Source: Rhynchopus sp. YZ270_cl-10 (Eukaryota; Euglenozoa; Diplonemea; Diplonemida; Diplonemidae). Taken from it: DNA of 64,000 bases. The DNA lies in NCBI GenBank assembly GCA_964035575.1, contig OZ037921.1:640501-704500 (forward strand), written 5' to 3'. Every line of letters begins with the position of its first letter. The stretch's first letter is position 1. Positions 1-10,611 of this stretch are shown here, one piece after another. The position numbers and the translations under genes were made by a program. The notes below the pieces were generated by a model. It was given only the letters and a program-made list of their open reading frames with translations, ran no database searches and was not told where the DNA came from.

Positions 1-1197
1 AGTGTGAACATTACGCGTTTATTTCGAGTTGAAAACACGAACAAGTTGAAATATGCGGCATTTTTTTGTTCAATCTTCACTAGTAACTGAAAGTTAAACA
101 TAATTACATACCTTGTCTTCCCCGTAACCTGCGCCTTCGCTGCTTTTAAGGTGCTTTCTCTGGGTGCCCAGTACCCAGTACCCAGTACCCAGTCACAGGT
201 ACACAGATACACAGGTACACAGGTAAAACCCGTTAAAATTGTGTGTGAAAGTTAAAAATAGCTATATTTGCATTTCATTGAGGACACATAGGCCCACCAA
301 GGGCAATTTTGTGATGTCAAAAAAATTTATTTTTCGGCCCAAAAATTGACTTGTTTTCGGTAAAACCCACTAAAAATTGTGGTACTCTAAACTGCGTTTT
401 AGACCCCCACAGATGCTCAAAAGTGCCAAATTTTGCTTTTAATGGCCTCAAATCGTCGAAATTAGCCCTAAACGGGGGCAAAAAAAAATTTTCGAGAGTC
501 CCTTTCCCTGGGAGGCTCCGTAATTACGTACCCTAGGGTACGTAATGACACTCCGTAAAGAGGGAGTGTCCTAACATGCCGTTTTACGGACCCTCGGGGT
601 GTGCGGACCCCGCCGTGTATGCCTAATACAAGAGGTACTTTGAAATCGGGATTTTCACGATTTTTTACCGGCTAATACAAGAGGTACTTTATTCTTTCCT
701 TCATTTGACTTGATCACTTTTTTTCAAAAAAATAAATCGATGGTGTCAAATGAAAGGTTTGCTCAAAATCTTTCAATTGCGGCCAGGTACGATCAAAAAG
801 TTGAAAAATTTCCCGTGTTACTGGTTGGCGAGAGTAAAAATCCAGAAAAAAAAATTAGCAAAAATCCAGAAAAAAAAAGCTAATACAAGAGGTACCTCTT
901 GTATTAGACTTCCACCTAAAAAAAATTTTTTTAGGCGTAAATTCTTACGCCTAATAGAAGAGGTACCTCTTGTATTAGCCCCCCCCCCCAGTAAGCTAGT
1001 CTGATAAAGAAAGAAACGAAATCAGAAAAAGAATTTTTCGTTGATCGCACCGGATTTTTGTGGAGTGTGTAGGGACAAAATCAAAAACTTTTCTGTGAAT
1101 AAGTTGTGTCGTGTTTACATCGCTCACACCAAAAAATTCGGGCACAACTCAGATATGTTTTCATTTCCTCCCCTACAACCTTTGCAAGGCAGTTGTC
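1..1197. repeat. Composite transposon debris, no gene
   Basis: I see no convincing coding sequence. Positions 156-226 hold short tandem units of the ACCCAGT and ACACAGGT type. Positions 401-515 recur almost unchanged at 10257-10373, inside a separate transposon. A perfect 22-bp palindrome lies at 524-545. Two longer palindromes lie at 880-907 and 951-978. The stretch 994-1197 is a second copy of sequence found around 9917-9931 and 10610-10800, and it serves as the unoccupied target for two later insertions. Confidence 0.8.
880..907. repeat. 28-bp perfect palindrome
   Basis: The half-site CTAATACAAGAGGT is followed at once by its exact reverse complement. A second copy at 951-978 has one mismatch. 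Single half-sites occur near 626 and 672. This clustering of one motif fits a transposon terminus or a protein-binding site. Its function is unknown. Confidence 0.85.
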
Positions 1198-1897
1198 CAG
1201 GGCCTTCAACGTGTCGAAGTTAAGCCTTAACTTCGACAACTTTTTTTTTTTGGTTTTTTTTTTTGTCGAAGTTCGACAAATCTCAAAAAAAAAAATATGG
1301 GATTTTAGCAAAATCCTTTTATCTCTGACCGAGTTGCAGGGTAGTCCACGGGAGAAACTCGGTTCAGGGTTTTAACTTTAACATTCTCCTGTGATCCACT
1401 GTGACCATTTGGACAGAGCTCGTAGAACCCAGCGAGGAGTGAGCCAGGCAAAAGTAGCGTACCGTGCGCCTGCGGCGCAAGCAGGCATCCCACCCTTCCC
1501 ATGACATAGTTTGGCTGTAAACAGAGCGCCATGGTATGCGCAATATTAGAAATGTTGCGTACCGTGGCTTCGCCAGGGACCTTTGTTGTTATAAATGTAC
1601 TGAGCTTACTGATAAGAAAGCTGTGACACCCACTACGGCTTGTGGATCACCAGGGCTACAAAGCTCCAAACCAATGCTGCTTGTGTTGAAATACACGTGT
1701 GTGGGACAGGTGAAGTTTTTTGGCTGACCGAGTTTTCAAAAATGACCAAAACCTGTATAAACCCCTGAGAGCTTCTCCTTGTGATTTGCTGCACCCGCGC
1801 GCGCGAAGCGCGCGCGGGCTCGGGGAGGTCTTTTTTTTTTTTTTTTTTTAACTTCGACAAAACTGTGGACAGACTTTGTCGATGGTTGAAGGCCCTG
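1198..1897. mobile_element. Non-autonomous hAT-type element, 700 bp
   Basis: The ends are inverted repeats starting CAGGGCCTTCAAC. An 8-bp target duplication CAGTTGTC flanks the element at 1190-1197 and 1898-1905. The same flanking sequence occurs uninterrupted at 10780-10812 with a single CAGTTGTC (10793-10800), so the insertion is directly demonstrated. CAGGG ends with an 8-bp duplication are typical of the hAT superfamily. No transposase is encoded. The interior (about 1440-1740) shares blocks such as GTACCGTGGCTTCGCC with the elements at 42130-42948 and 58185-59004, so it is a chimera or carries a nested piece. Confidence 0.92.
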
Positions 1898-1905
1898 CAG
1901 TTGTC

Positions 1906-3948
1906 ACAAAAAAAAAAAAAAAAAGAAAAAGAACGAAAAAAAATGGGAATTGTGTTCTTCTTCTAAAAATTGGTATTTTCTGTATGAGTACAGACTAGAT
2001 GTACATGACGCTTCGATAATAAAAAGGAACAAATTGTGTGAAATAACCTGAATCTCTCTTCTCTCTGTCTCTCTTTAACAAGCGGCAATGCCAAATCACC
2101 GCTGAGGGAGAAAACAAAAAAAATGATTTTTTTAAAGAGAACATTCTGCTTCGAAGAGAAAGGGGGAGGGGAAAACAAGAGAAATAATCATAATCGAAGA
2201 GAGAGAAAAAAATCGTTTGGTAAGATGACCTCTAAGCATATCGTTGCCATAGTCACCTTTAATGAAAGGGTTTTAAACACCTTCTATGTACATCGCAACA
2301 ACGGAAGGCTCGTTTTTCTATTTATTGTTACAAAGTAACAATGGAAAAAAACGAGCCTTCCCCAACAAAAAAAATCTTGAAAGATTGGTAAAGCATCGTC
2401 TACAAAGGCGAAGTAAAACCAGACAACTCATTTACCCTTCACCATCGTGTACACAGAATCTAATCTTGCAAGCAACTATCTATTGCGTCTTTTTGAGACA
2501 AATTTGAACTAAAACGAAATAAACTTTGTAAGAAATGAAATGTGTCTCTCGTGCACACGCTATCTGTAGAGGAAGTAAAACAAAAACAAACTGAGACGTA
2601 CGGCATGTGAGGCTTTCGTACGACACATCCGAGACTAAAGAGAGAAAAAAAACAACAAATGTACCCTCAAGGGCAAAATAATGATGAAACACACACCCCT
2701 CCAGACTAATGGAGAGTGGTAGGGAAACGGTTGGATACAACGGAGAGGGGATATAAAGATCGTTTGTATGTTGAAAAATTGGCTGGTTCTCTCTGTATTG
2801 CTTTGGCTACCCACAACGGAGAGGGGAGATCAATTTGAAAAGAGTGAAAGAAAAAAAAACTACGCTTGTAATAAAAAGAGGCGAAGTTGATAACGTGCAC
2901 CAGACCTCATATGGAGAAGGCACGTGGAGGGGGGAAAACAAAAAAAAAACAAAAACAAAAACAGAAGACTTCTGTAAGATGACCCTAAGCCTCACATGAA
3001 TAGTCACCTTTGTAAAAAAAAAAATTCGGACACAGATACAAAGATGTAACTGTAATAAAAAGGCTCGAGTTGAAGGTGCAAAACGCCTCTACGGACGTAA
3101 GGCATCAGTAACCCAAAAAAATGATAAAACAAGGTACACAAGAAAAGTGAATTTCCTCAAAAAAAAGATGTTGAACAACAATTTGAAATAACAAAAAAAA
3201 ATGAAACAAGAAAAATAAAGTTTGTAATATGAACCTAAGCCTCTCGTACTTAGTTCTTGAGAATTTTTTTTTTTTGGAAGGGAAAAGTCGCAGAAAGAAG
3301 ACGAATGACGAGAAAAGTATGTTGTCGGCGCAATAAAAAAAGACAAATAAGTTGAAACGTGCAACACGCCTCACCGGACACCGGCGGACGCAGAACACTG
3401 GTTCTCTGTGGGCTATCGAACCCCAGAGGCTGAAAAAAAAATACTAGCCTAGAAAAGGAAAGGAAACGGTGTGTTTTTCGAATATCTGCTATAGTCACTT
3501 CCGGAGGGGATTGAAGCAGATCGTTTGACAAGAAAAGAGCTCATCTTAGCCAAAAGAAACACCACTTCTGCGTCACTGTACCAAAACCTCGGGTATTTGT
3601 TTTAGAAACCCCACAATCTTTACTATGAAATACCAACTTTGAAACTGTGAACAAAAAAACAAAAAACAAAAGAGGAATACAACCGGTTCATTTTAAACCA
3701 AACGCCATGTCGCTTTCATCACAGCGGTGGCGAGTAGTATATATTTGATCATCCGTTGGTTTAGCGTTGCCAGTTTTCGCTCTCTTTTTTGTCACAATGG
3801 GAAGGAAACTAAAAAAAAGCCCGCATTTGTACAGAGACTGCCTTGTGGGTTTTGGAGAAGAGACTCAGATTCGGTGAAAAGGCCAAAAGTAATAACCATT
3901 GAGAGCAGGGAGGAAATGAAGGGGAAATGGGTAGGGGGAAAGGGCCAC
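1906..3948. other. Gene-free stretch with dispersed hairpins
   Basis: No supported gene was found. The sequence is A-rich on the plus strand (poly-T on the minus strand). It contains several hairpin-family members in the orientation of the neighbouring genes. AAGATGA/TCACCTT hairpins lie near 2225, 2530, 2968 and 3218. Family C copies lie near 3065 and at 3350-3430. All of these lie downstream of the MYND gene, whose stop codon is at 3949. Confidence 0.6.
3350..3430 (-). repeat. Family C structured repeat, full-length copy
   Basis: Read on the minus strand, the unit holds a hairpin around GGGTTCGATAGCCC. Next comes AGAACCAGTG, then a second hairpin CGTCCGCCGG...CCGGTGAGGCG, then TGCAC. Other long copies lie at 34018-34106, about 57700-57770 and, on the opposite strand, 45875-45943. 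Shorter copies lie near 3065, 14440-14510, 15946-16005, 37660-37710, 46839-46871 and 61937-61986. The second hairpin contains GTGAGG (GTAAGG at 61937-61986), which looks like a splice donor. The first resembles a tRNA B box. Confidence 0.75.
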
Positions 3949-4808
3949 TCACAGTTTCAAGCTGGCGAGGAAGGTGCAGATGTGTCTGTGGCTCTCCCAA
4001 TGGTTCCGCTGGCAAACGGCACAGCAGTAGGTGCCCATCTTGCAGCAGGCGCAGACTTTCATCTCACGTGGGACGTCTTCGTACTTGTTGCAGTTCAAGC
4101 ACACTACTCGGTAGCGGAAGCGGATCATCCTACAGAGCTGACGTGCCTGTGTCGTGGTGAAATTGAAAGAAAAGTTTGTATGATGATCCCAAGCCTCGTG
4201 CTTAGTCTGATTAGATTACTTAATGTTTCATGTGCTTAGTCACCTTATCATATTCGTTATCGCACAGCATCAGCTGCGCTGACATCCACAAGTTTGCTGT
4301 CATTGAAAATGAAGGGAAAGAAAAGTTTACAAGATGATCCTAAGCCTCTCGTTCTTAGTCTGATTAGATTATTCTTTGGTTTATTCATCAGTCGTTTGTT
4401 TGTTTGTGTGGCATTGCTACTCGTGGTTAGTCACCTTGATCACATTCGTCATCGTACAGCATCAGCTGCGTGGGTTTCCACAAGTTTGTTGGAAACTCGG
4501 AAAGAAAAGTCAGGTGAATATGCCTCAGTGCATACACATCTGAGACAAAGGGGGGGTTTTGACAAAAGCCTGATTTAAGATAAATTCAAAGAAAATTTTG
4601 CAAAATGGCTTGTGTCCACACACACTGTTCCACGTTACTGAGCTGAGATTTTCTTTATAAAAATTGGCTTGCCTCTTCTGGTACAGGTTCAAGAAAAGGA
4701 TTGATATCTCCCCATAGGTCAGATGCATACCTTGATACTCATCTCGCGGCAGTCCACCTCAGCTAGGTGGCCGAGGAGGACAACAAACGCACTTCTCATG
4801 TTGCCCAT
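3949..4808 (-). CDS. MYND-type zinc-finger protein, four exons
   Basis: The exons are 4731-4808, 4435-4495, 4244-4296 and 3949-4146, and all phases agree. Together they encode 129 residues. Exon 4 carries a MYND-like finger: CLNC, CACC, YCCAVCQ, then HW, H and C. MYND fingers bind short proline-rich peptides and recruit partner proteins. The donors are GTATGC, GTGACT and GTGACT, and the acceptors are GAG, CAG and CAG. Exons 2 and 3 are tandem duplicates, sharing NLW..(A/T)QLML.D.E.D, so the middle of the protein is an internal repeat. All three introns contain members of the dispersed hairpin superfamily near their 3' ends. The start follows CTGCAG by two bases, so a trans-splice acceptor there is possible. 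The exon structure is read by eye; the MYND call is firm and the first exon slightly less so. Confidence 0.82.
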
Positions 4809-4984
4809 AGCTGCAGGGGGGAAGGGTTGACCAAATAGGTATCGAGGTGGGGTGGTATATCGATAGCGTTTTGATCATACAATCACATAAAAGTTATTTT
4901 CATACTTTCCAATCAAAGAGAAACAAAAAGGCAAAAATAGAGGAAAAACCCGATCTTCATTGGTAACAGACAGTTGTTTTTTTT

Positions 4985-6485
4985 TCAGAGCTCGGCAACA
5001 CTGCTGCTCTTGCCAAAGTAGAAGGCCTGAAAAGGCGTACCGTATTCATCATATATTTCCCCACGAAATACCCGAAGGTTGTGGGGGTGGGGTGGAGTGG
5101 GTGTGAGCAGAATGACATACCACCCCTGACAGCGTCTGCGTGAGTAGAGCTGGCAGTAGGGCCACGGGTGGATGAGGGGGGATGGGAGGGAGGGACCCCG
5201 GACACGATGCACTGTCCGAGGAGAATCAGCGGTGTGCAGGCCTCCATGACACAGGACACGACGGCGAGGAACTGGCTGCTGCTGGGGGTGAAAAAAACAA
5301 AACATGAAACACAAATAACAAAAATAAGAGAAGAGAAGTTGTAACGTGCAAACTGATCAAAAAAGACAGAAAATGAATACTGCTGTCTCAAATGGCTTCG
5401 CCTCAATACAAGAAGAAAATGAATTTAACACCCTCTGAAAGTACACACCTTAGGACTGGTTTTCCGTCTTGCGGATCACCGTGTAGCGCTGCGAAGGATT
5501 GAACGTCTGTCTCCAATGCGATCGCCCTGCGGAGGAGGTTTGCGAGCTTGCCGACGAAGGAGACGAAGCAGGAGACGTCTGAACGGAGGGCGAGGAGGGA
5601 GGCTGTGTTGCGTGTCTGCGGCTCGTTGCCGAGGCAGAGGGCGACGGAACGGGCGGCGGCGGACATCTGCGCAAGACACACCTTCAGTGCCATATGCGCA
5701 CGCTCGTTCCCAGGCACGACATGCGTCGACACATCCCACTGCCGCCGCACCGTCTCTGTCACCAAATGCACAACACGCTCCTTCTCAACCTGCGGCAACA
5801 CCAACACAAACTCCGACAGCTCCCGCATCGCAATCCCTTTGATCCACTTCCGCTCTGCGACCTCTAAGAACTCCCTCTCAGCATACGCATTCTGCAGCAA
5901 ACACGTCGCACGCAGGGTCGGGTAGAAACACGACGCCGGCATGGCAACCAATGCTGCATGCTGCAGCAGGGCCTGCCGCGCGTACTGCGCGCACCCATGC
6001 GAGCTGAAGAGAAAGGCACGCAAGGTGCACGGAGGGGCAAAACTGCACATCAACCACAACAACTCCGCTGGGAGCTGCGCAAGGGTACGCGGGGCCTCTG
6101 GAGGGGGCTGCTGCTGTCCGACGTAGCACATTTCATTCACCATGCTCCATTGGTACGCAGCCTCACGCTCCGTCTGCGTGACGGGAAGCGGCGACAGCGG
6201 CGGCGACAACGACGCATACGGGGAGTAGTACACCGAAGGCACCACACAGGCACCCTGAAACTGCGTCTGTGCGTAGAGCAGCTGCGGCGCAAGAAACGCA
6301 GTAGGTGGGCTATCCACATCCACCAGCCCTGCCATCCCCTGAGTATATTTAGGGTCCTCCCGCCCAAGCATGTTGAACGACAGCGGCGTCAGTGGCACCA
6401 TCTGCACGCTGCTGCTATTCCCATCGCACGGTCCACACGCTGGCAGCTTGCCTGCACCATACTCTCCTGCAGGCGCAGCAATCAT
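4985..6485 (-). CDS. Unknown protein, probably three exons
   Basis: I do not recognise a family. The main exon 5449-6485 encodes about 345 residues. An F-box-like start LPAELLWLMCSFAPP is possible and is followed by a helical Ala/Leu/Val-rich region. The frame then needs splicing. The donor AAG|GTGTGT (intron 5282-5448) joins acceptor CCCCCAG. A second 47-nt intron (5150-5196, acceptor CTGCCAG) restores a frame ending RGEIYDEYGTPFQAFYF...SVAEL. Total length is 428 residues. The second intron is the least certain, because its donor GTCCCT is weak. The next TTG in frame before the ATG is not used as a start here. Confidence 0.65.
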
Positions 6486-6754
6486 CAACTCCTTTGTTAT
6501 TGAACTAAAAAAATTGGAGTGCTGGAGCGTGTCTGAAAGGAAATGCGTTTGAGGGAGGAGGAGGAGGGAAGAGGAAGGGAGGAAAAAATGAAGAGTGGAG
6601 GGAGGGTGGTGGGTACTTAGGCTTACAGTATACGATGGGGTACGATCTAAGGTTTCATGGGGGGGAAATATGGATATGGTTTGAGACGATCTGATGCAGA
6701 CCTGTCTTGGCTAAAAGGGGAATGGAACAGAATCATTGTATGAGTATATGCTAC

Positions 6755-6756
<2 letters not shown>

Positions 6757-6789
<33 letters not shown>
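6757..6789. repeat. (CT)n microsatellite
   Basis: About 16 CT units lie just downstream of the stop codon of the Gln-rich gene. On the minus (sense) strand this reads (GA)n. Confidence 0.95.
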
Positions 6790-6795
<6 letters not shown>

Positions 6796-6805
6796 CTCTA
6801 TGGCA

Positions 6806-8677
6806 TCATGTACGAATGCGCCTACGGTCCCTTGCCAGCAAAGGCTGGGCGTATTGGTACTCCGACTGCACGAACCCGGCATGTGGTGAGGCATGTTGCT
6901 GTTGTTGATGTTGTCTCTGCTCCTGACGTCGTTGTGGGGATGCCCTGTTCCACAGGTCTCTGATGCTGTCTTTGTCCCACTTCGGTGACCCCGACCTGGA
7001 TGCAATTGACGCCACTGACTTTGGATCCACCTCCCTGTCCCCTTTGTGTGCAGGCGAGAAGGTGCGCTCAGAAGCAGGGCTCCGCTTCTTCCGCACATCC
7101 GGCGAATATTGAGGAAACCCCAGCAGCTGCATCACAGCAGGGTTGTCGCTCACAAGGCGCGTCTTCGTGGGCGACTTGGTGAGGATCTGCTGCACCAGTT
7201 CGCGGGAGTGCATGTCCACGTCGTCGACGGGGATGGGCGGTGCGCGCACTGCAGTAGGCAGGCGTTGGGGTAGGACAGGGACGGGTAGTGGGGAGGGGCG
7301 GAGGAGGGGGGAGACGCTTTGTGGGGCGAAGGAGGATTGGCTGGGAAACTGCTGTGGCAGCTGGTGATGCTGGTGGTGGTGATGTTGCTGTTGGTACTGC
7401 TGTGGTTGGTGTTGCGGTTGGTGCTGCAGCTGCTCTTGGTACTGCTCCTGCTGATACTGCTGCTGCTGCCGCTGCAGCTCCTGATACTGCTGTTCTTGCA
7501 CACCGCCCATCTGAGGCACCGATGGTGTCCCCCTACCCCTCTGTGGCGAGCGTCGCACCGTTGCTCCCGATGCTGCCTTCTCAAACCCTAGCAGATGCAT
7601 CACACGGTCGTCACTCTCCGCCACATGCGACGGGTGCGTATAACCAAAACCATCTTCCCCTTGCTCACCGTATCGCTGTGGCTGTGTCTGCGGCTGCGGC
7701 TGTGTGTACGGAATGTCGATGAACTCAGGTGGCGACGACGACGGCGACGGTGACCCACGACGTGACCGCACCGTATCTGGAGACAGATCAAACGCATTGG
7801 CATCAGGCATGGCGTCCATCGCACGGAGCCTGGCAGTTAGGACACGAAGGCGACAGAGCTGTTCATGCTCGTGCACGCCAATCCTCGCAGCCTCTTCTGC
7901 ATCTACAACGTTACTCAGAGCAGGCGCCCACGCATCCTGCGCACGCTGCTTCTTCGGCTGCTTTGTATGCTTCTTCAAGCTGCTTGCCCGCTTTGGTGGA
8001 TTGGTGGTCCGATTAAACGCAACAGTGGACGTTTCCCTCTTCTCTCTCTTATGCGACGATGTGGCACGCTCTGCTGCACGCTGCGCGGTTGCCGATGGAA
8101 TCCCCGCATTTCGTGTTACCGTCCGTGCCCGAACTGGCAAGGGCTCTGGTACTGGAGGCCCCCGCTTTCTTGGAGACGGAAACGTCTTCTTTGGAAGCTT
8201 CGTCCCTCCCGACCCCGCTGCCGCTGTCGGCGTCGCAGTCCCAGACGACCCTGAGGACGACGGCACCGAAGCCACCATGGACACCTCCCCTACCCCACAC
8301 TCCACCACCCGTACCGACCGGGCCCCATCCTTCGCTGGCCCCACATCTGCGTTGTACGTCACCGACTTCTTCGCCTTTGACGAAGCGTCTGGCGGCCCCC
8401 CAATCCGTTCCGGACGTTGCGACCGTTCGCTCCACCGGTAGTGGCTTAGGGGTGATGGGGGTCGGTCTGGCCATGAGGAATGTACGTCGTGTGGTGCAGT
8501 GTGCTGTGGTGGTGGTGGCGGTGGCGGTGCTACCTGTTCCACCTCCCTGCTGCCGCGAAGAAACTGCGTCTCAACCTCAAAAAAATCGCCAAAAGCGTCG
8601 TCAACCTGTTCTCGAATGCTCTGGTCAATGTACTCCGAGCCCGAAAGGTCCTCAGGCCTGGCATGGCGTCGCATCAT
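6806..8677 (-). CDS. Low-complexity Gln/Pro/Ser-rich protein
   Basis: This is an uninterrupted 623-residue frame starting ATGATG. The N-terminus is acidic (EDLSGSEYIDQSIREQVDDA). Basic stretches with SP and KKxxxS patches follow, then a long Gln/His-rich tract around residues 365-440. Two similar short modules stand out: DDRVMHLLGFEKA near residue 345 and NPAVMQLLGFPQYSPDVRKK near residue 530. They share VM.LLGF and suggest a repeated peptide ligand. No catalytic domain is seen. A scaffold or cytoskeletal role would be a guess. The (GA)n tract follows the stop. Confidence 0.8.
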   Translation of the reverse strand: MMRRHARPEDLSGSEYIDQSIREQVDDAFGDFFEVETQFLRGSREVEQVAPPPPPPPQHTAPHDVHSSWPDRPPSPLSHYRWSERSQRPERIGGPPDASSKAKKSVTYNADVGPAKDGARSVRVVECGVGEVSMVASVPSSSGSSGTATPTAAAGSGGTKLPKKTFPSPRKRGPPVPEPLPVRARTVTRNAGIPSATAQRAAERATSSHKREKRETSTVAFNRTTNPPKRASSLKKHTKQPKKQRAQDAWAPALSNVVDAEEAARIGVHEHEQLCRLRVLTARLRAMDAMPDANAFDLSPDTVRSRRGSPSPSSSPPEFIDIPYTQPQPQTQPQRYGEQGEDGFGYTHPSHVAESDDRVMHLLGFEKAASGATVRRSPQRGRGTPSVPQMGGVQEQQYQELQRQQQQYQQEQYQEQLQHQPQHQPQQYQQQHHHHQHHQLPQQFPSQSSFAPQSVSPLLRPSPLPVPVLPQRLPTAVRAPPIPVDDVDMHSRELVQQILTKSPTKTRLVSDNPAVMQLLGFPQYSPDVRKKRSPASERTFSPAHKGDREVDPKSVASIASRSGSPKWDKDSIRDLWNRASPQRRQEQRQHQQQQHASPHAGFVQSEYQYAQPLLARDRRRIRT

Positions 8678-8980
8678 AGGGGCACCTCAGTTGGGTCAAC
8701 GCATTATTGAAAGTGTTTTGTTGAAGAGGACAGAGAAGAGAAAAGCAAAGAAAGAAGGAGAAGGAGCGAGGTGCTCTGTGTCTTTGTGTGTATGGTGGTG
8801 AGTATGTATTTTCCCCAAACACGTAGTGTAAACTAGACAAAAAAGAACGCCACCCATCTTGCAGAACAGTATTTCCCCCTTGAATGCTTTCACCTTGCGC
8901 CAAACAGATTTTTACCCCTAGTTGGCTGCTGTTCAACAAAAAAAAACCGTTGCACCACTTCCACACCCCCCTACTCCACT

Positions 8981-9689
8981 ATGAACGACAACGGTATGCA
9001 GATGTAAGAGTTCTCCCCCCTCCCGGGGCGTGAGTGACGTGGTGGTACCGACGGGACGCTCGAGGGGGACCCCGCTCGTCCCCACTCCAAACACGGATGT
9101 GCAGACCACGGTTGTAATGGGGCAGGCAGCGCTGGCCGCCCAGAACGCCCAGGCAGGCGAATACATCCCGGGTTACGCACACCGAAGCCAACGCGCTACT
9201 GCAGGTGAGCACTGCACAGGGTAATGTAGCCCTGGACTCGCTGCAGGCCCGCGCGGAGGTCGCCCTCGCACACACCACAACACAGATCGCCGGCACCGAG
9301 GTGGAGGCGGATACCAGCGTCGTGCAGGCGGAAGGAGACACTACAAAGCAGTGCTGGACGGTGACGTCCGGGCGCGGAAAGCGGAGACGACTGCCGCGGT
9401 GGACAGGGCCGAGGAGGGCCAGCAGATCGCCCACCTCGTGGCGAACCTCAAGCTGGAGAAGGAACGCCGGCAGCTCCACACAGAGGGAGCGCAGAGGGTG
9501 ATGGAGTCGGAGATGGCAGCGCAAGTCGCCCGCATACACGCTCGGCAGCACCGACCGGCAATGCCGCCGGAGGCCTACGCTCCCCACTCTCGCAGGGCGG
9601 CGGGGGGGTTTTTTTTTTTGCGAGAACATGGTATACATAAGATCTTAACTAAGATATGGGGGAAAAACCCCTGTTTTTTAAGATCTTAG
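8981..9689 (+). pseudogene. Plus-strand coiled-coil gene with two frame breaks
   Basis: This is the only plus-strand gene candidate. ATG 8981 plus a 31-nt intron (9004-9034, GTAAGA...GAG) gives MNDNGMQIDVVVPTGRS and an Ala/Gln-rich helical stretch. The good reading then shifts frame near 9172. A 16-nt GT-AG segment (9172-9187) would fix that shift. It shifts back near 9335, where one extra base in a short A run would fix it. The continuing heptad-rich sequence includes AVDRAEEGQQIAHL. The frame runs into the transposon at 9627, which supplies its last residues and stop. It may be a pseudogene, a gene with ultra-short introns, or affected by sequencing indels. An open minus-strand frame over the same span has the Cys/Arg/Val-rich composition of an antisense shadow. 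Confidence 0.5.
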
Positions 9690-9813
9690 GTTTTTCCCCC
9701 AAAAATTAAGATCTTAGTGTTTGGGTGGGTTTTGAAAAAAAAAACCCCTAAGATAAGACGCTGGGGTTTTTGGGAAAATCCCCATATCTTTTTAAGATCT
9801 TATGTATACCATG
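9627..9813. mobile_element. 187-bp inverted-repeat element with 6-bp TSD
   Basis: The terminal inverted repeats start CATGGTATACATAAGATCTT and extend about 35 bp with few mismatches. The flanking duplication CGAGAA lies at 9621-9626 and 9814-9819. No coding capacity. It is inserted in the 3' end of the plus-strand coiled-coil frame. Confidence 0.9.
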
Positions 9814-9931
9814 CGAGAATAATTTTATTAAAAAAAAGAAAATTACCATTTTTGTTTTGTTATTTCTGGAAGGAGCAAGCTGCAAGGCAAGAAAAATATA
9901 AACTGCTATCTGAGTTTAAGCTAGTCTGATA

Positions 9932-10609
9932 CACCATGGACTCGTAATGACATTACGCGCGTCATGACGAGGTAATTACGAGTGCCTTGACGAGGGCACC
10001 CCCTCGTAATTACGAGGGGGTGCCCTCGTCATGACGAGGTAATTACGAGGGCACCCCCTCGTAATTACCACGTCACGACGTCGTCATGACGTGGGCACCC
10101 ACGACAAGGCGATTTTTGACCAATAAAAAAAAATTTTTTTTTCAAAAATCGGGCGTGGTAGGTCATAAAGTGGCCCAAAAAATCCAAAGAAAACCTCAGA
10201 TTGACCAAATGGTGAAAAAAAATGTCAAGTCAAATTTCAGCCAAAATACGGTCATTAGACCCCCACAGATGCTTAAAAGTGCCAAATTTTGCTTTTAATG
10301 GCCTCAAATCGTCGAAATTAGCCCTATATAGGGGCCAAAAAAAAAAATTCGAGAGTCCCTTTCCCTGGGAGGCAATAGCCAGACAATGACCACGGGAGCA
10401 CCCCTCGTAATTACGAGGGGTGCCCTCGTAATTACGAGGGCACCCCTCGTCATGACGTCGTAATGCCGTCGTCGTAACGAGGGAAACCTCACGTCATGAC
10501 GTCGTCATTACGAGGGGGTGCCCGCGTCGTGACGACGTCATTGCGCGCGTAATTTCCCACGTAATTTCCCTCGTCCCTCGTCACGTAATGTCATTACGAG
10601 TCCATGGTG
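9932..10609. mobile_element. 678-bp element inserted at TA
   Basis: The ends are perfect 26-bp inverted repeats starting CACCATGGACTCG. The subterminal regions are stacked palindromes built from ACGAGG, GTAATTACGAGG and GTCATGACG. The target dinucleotide TA is duplicated at 9930-9931 and 10610-10611. The paralogous sequence at 994-1020 shows the unoccupied site, GCTAGTCTGATAAAGAAAG. The core 10257-10373 is a copy of 401-515. TA duplication is typical of Tc1/mariner-like elements, but the ends do not identify a family. Confidence 0.92.
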
Positions 10610-10611
10610 TA

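Noticed and set aside
5958-6503. Open plus-strand frame of 181 codons
   Set aside because: Antisense to the first exon of the unknown gene. Arg/Cys/His-rich composition and no independent motif.
7704-8441. Open plus-strand frame of 245 codons
   Set aside because: Antisense shadow of the Gln-rich gene; the minus frame is longer and has natural composition.
8979-9638. Open minus-strand frame of 219 codons
   Set aside because: It is longer than the plus pieces but rich in Cys, Arg, Val and Leu as expected for the antisense of an Ala/Gln/Glu coiled coil. It also starts inside the transposon.
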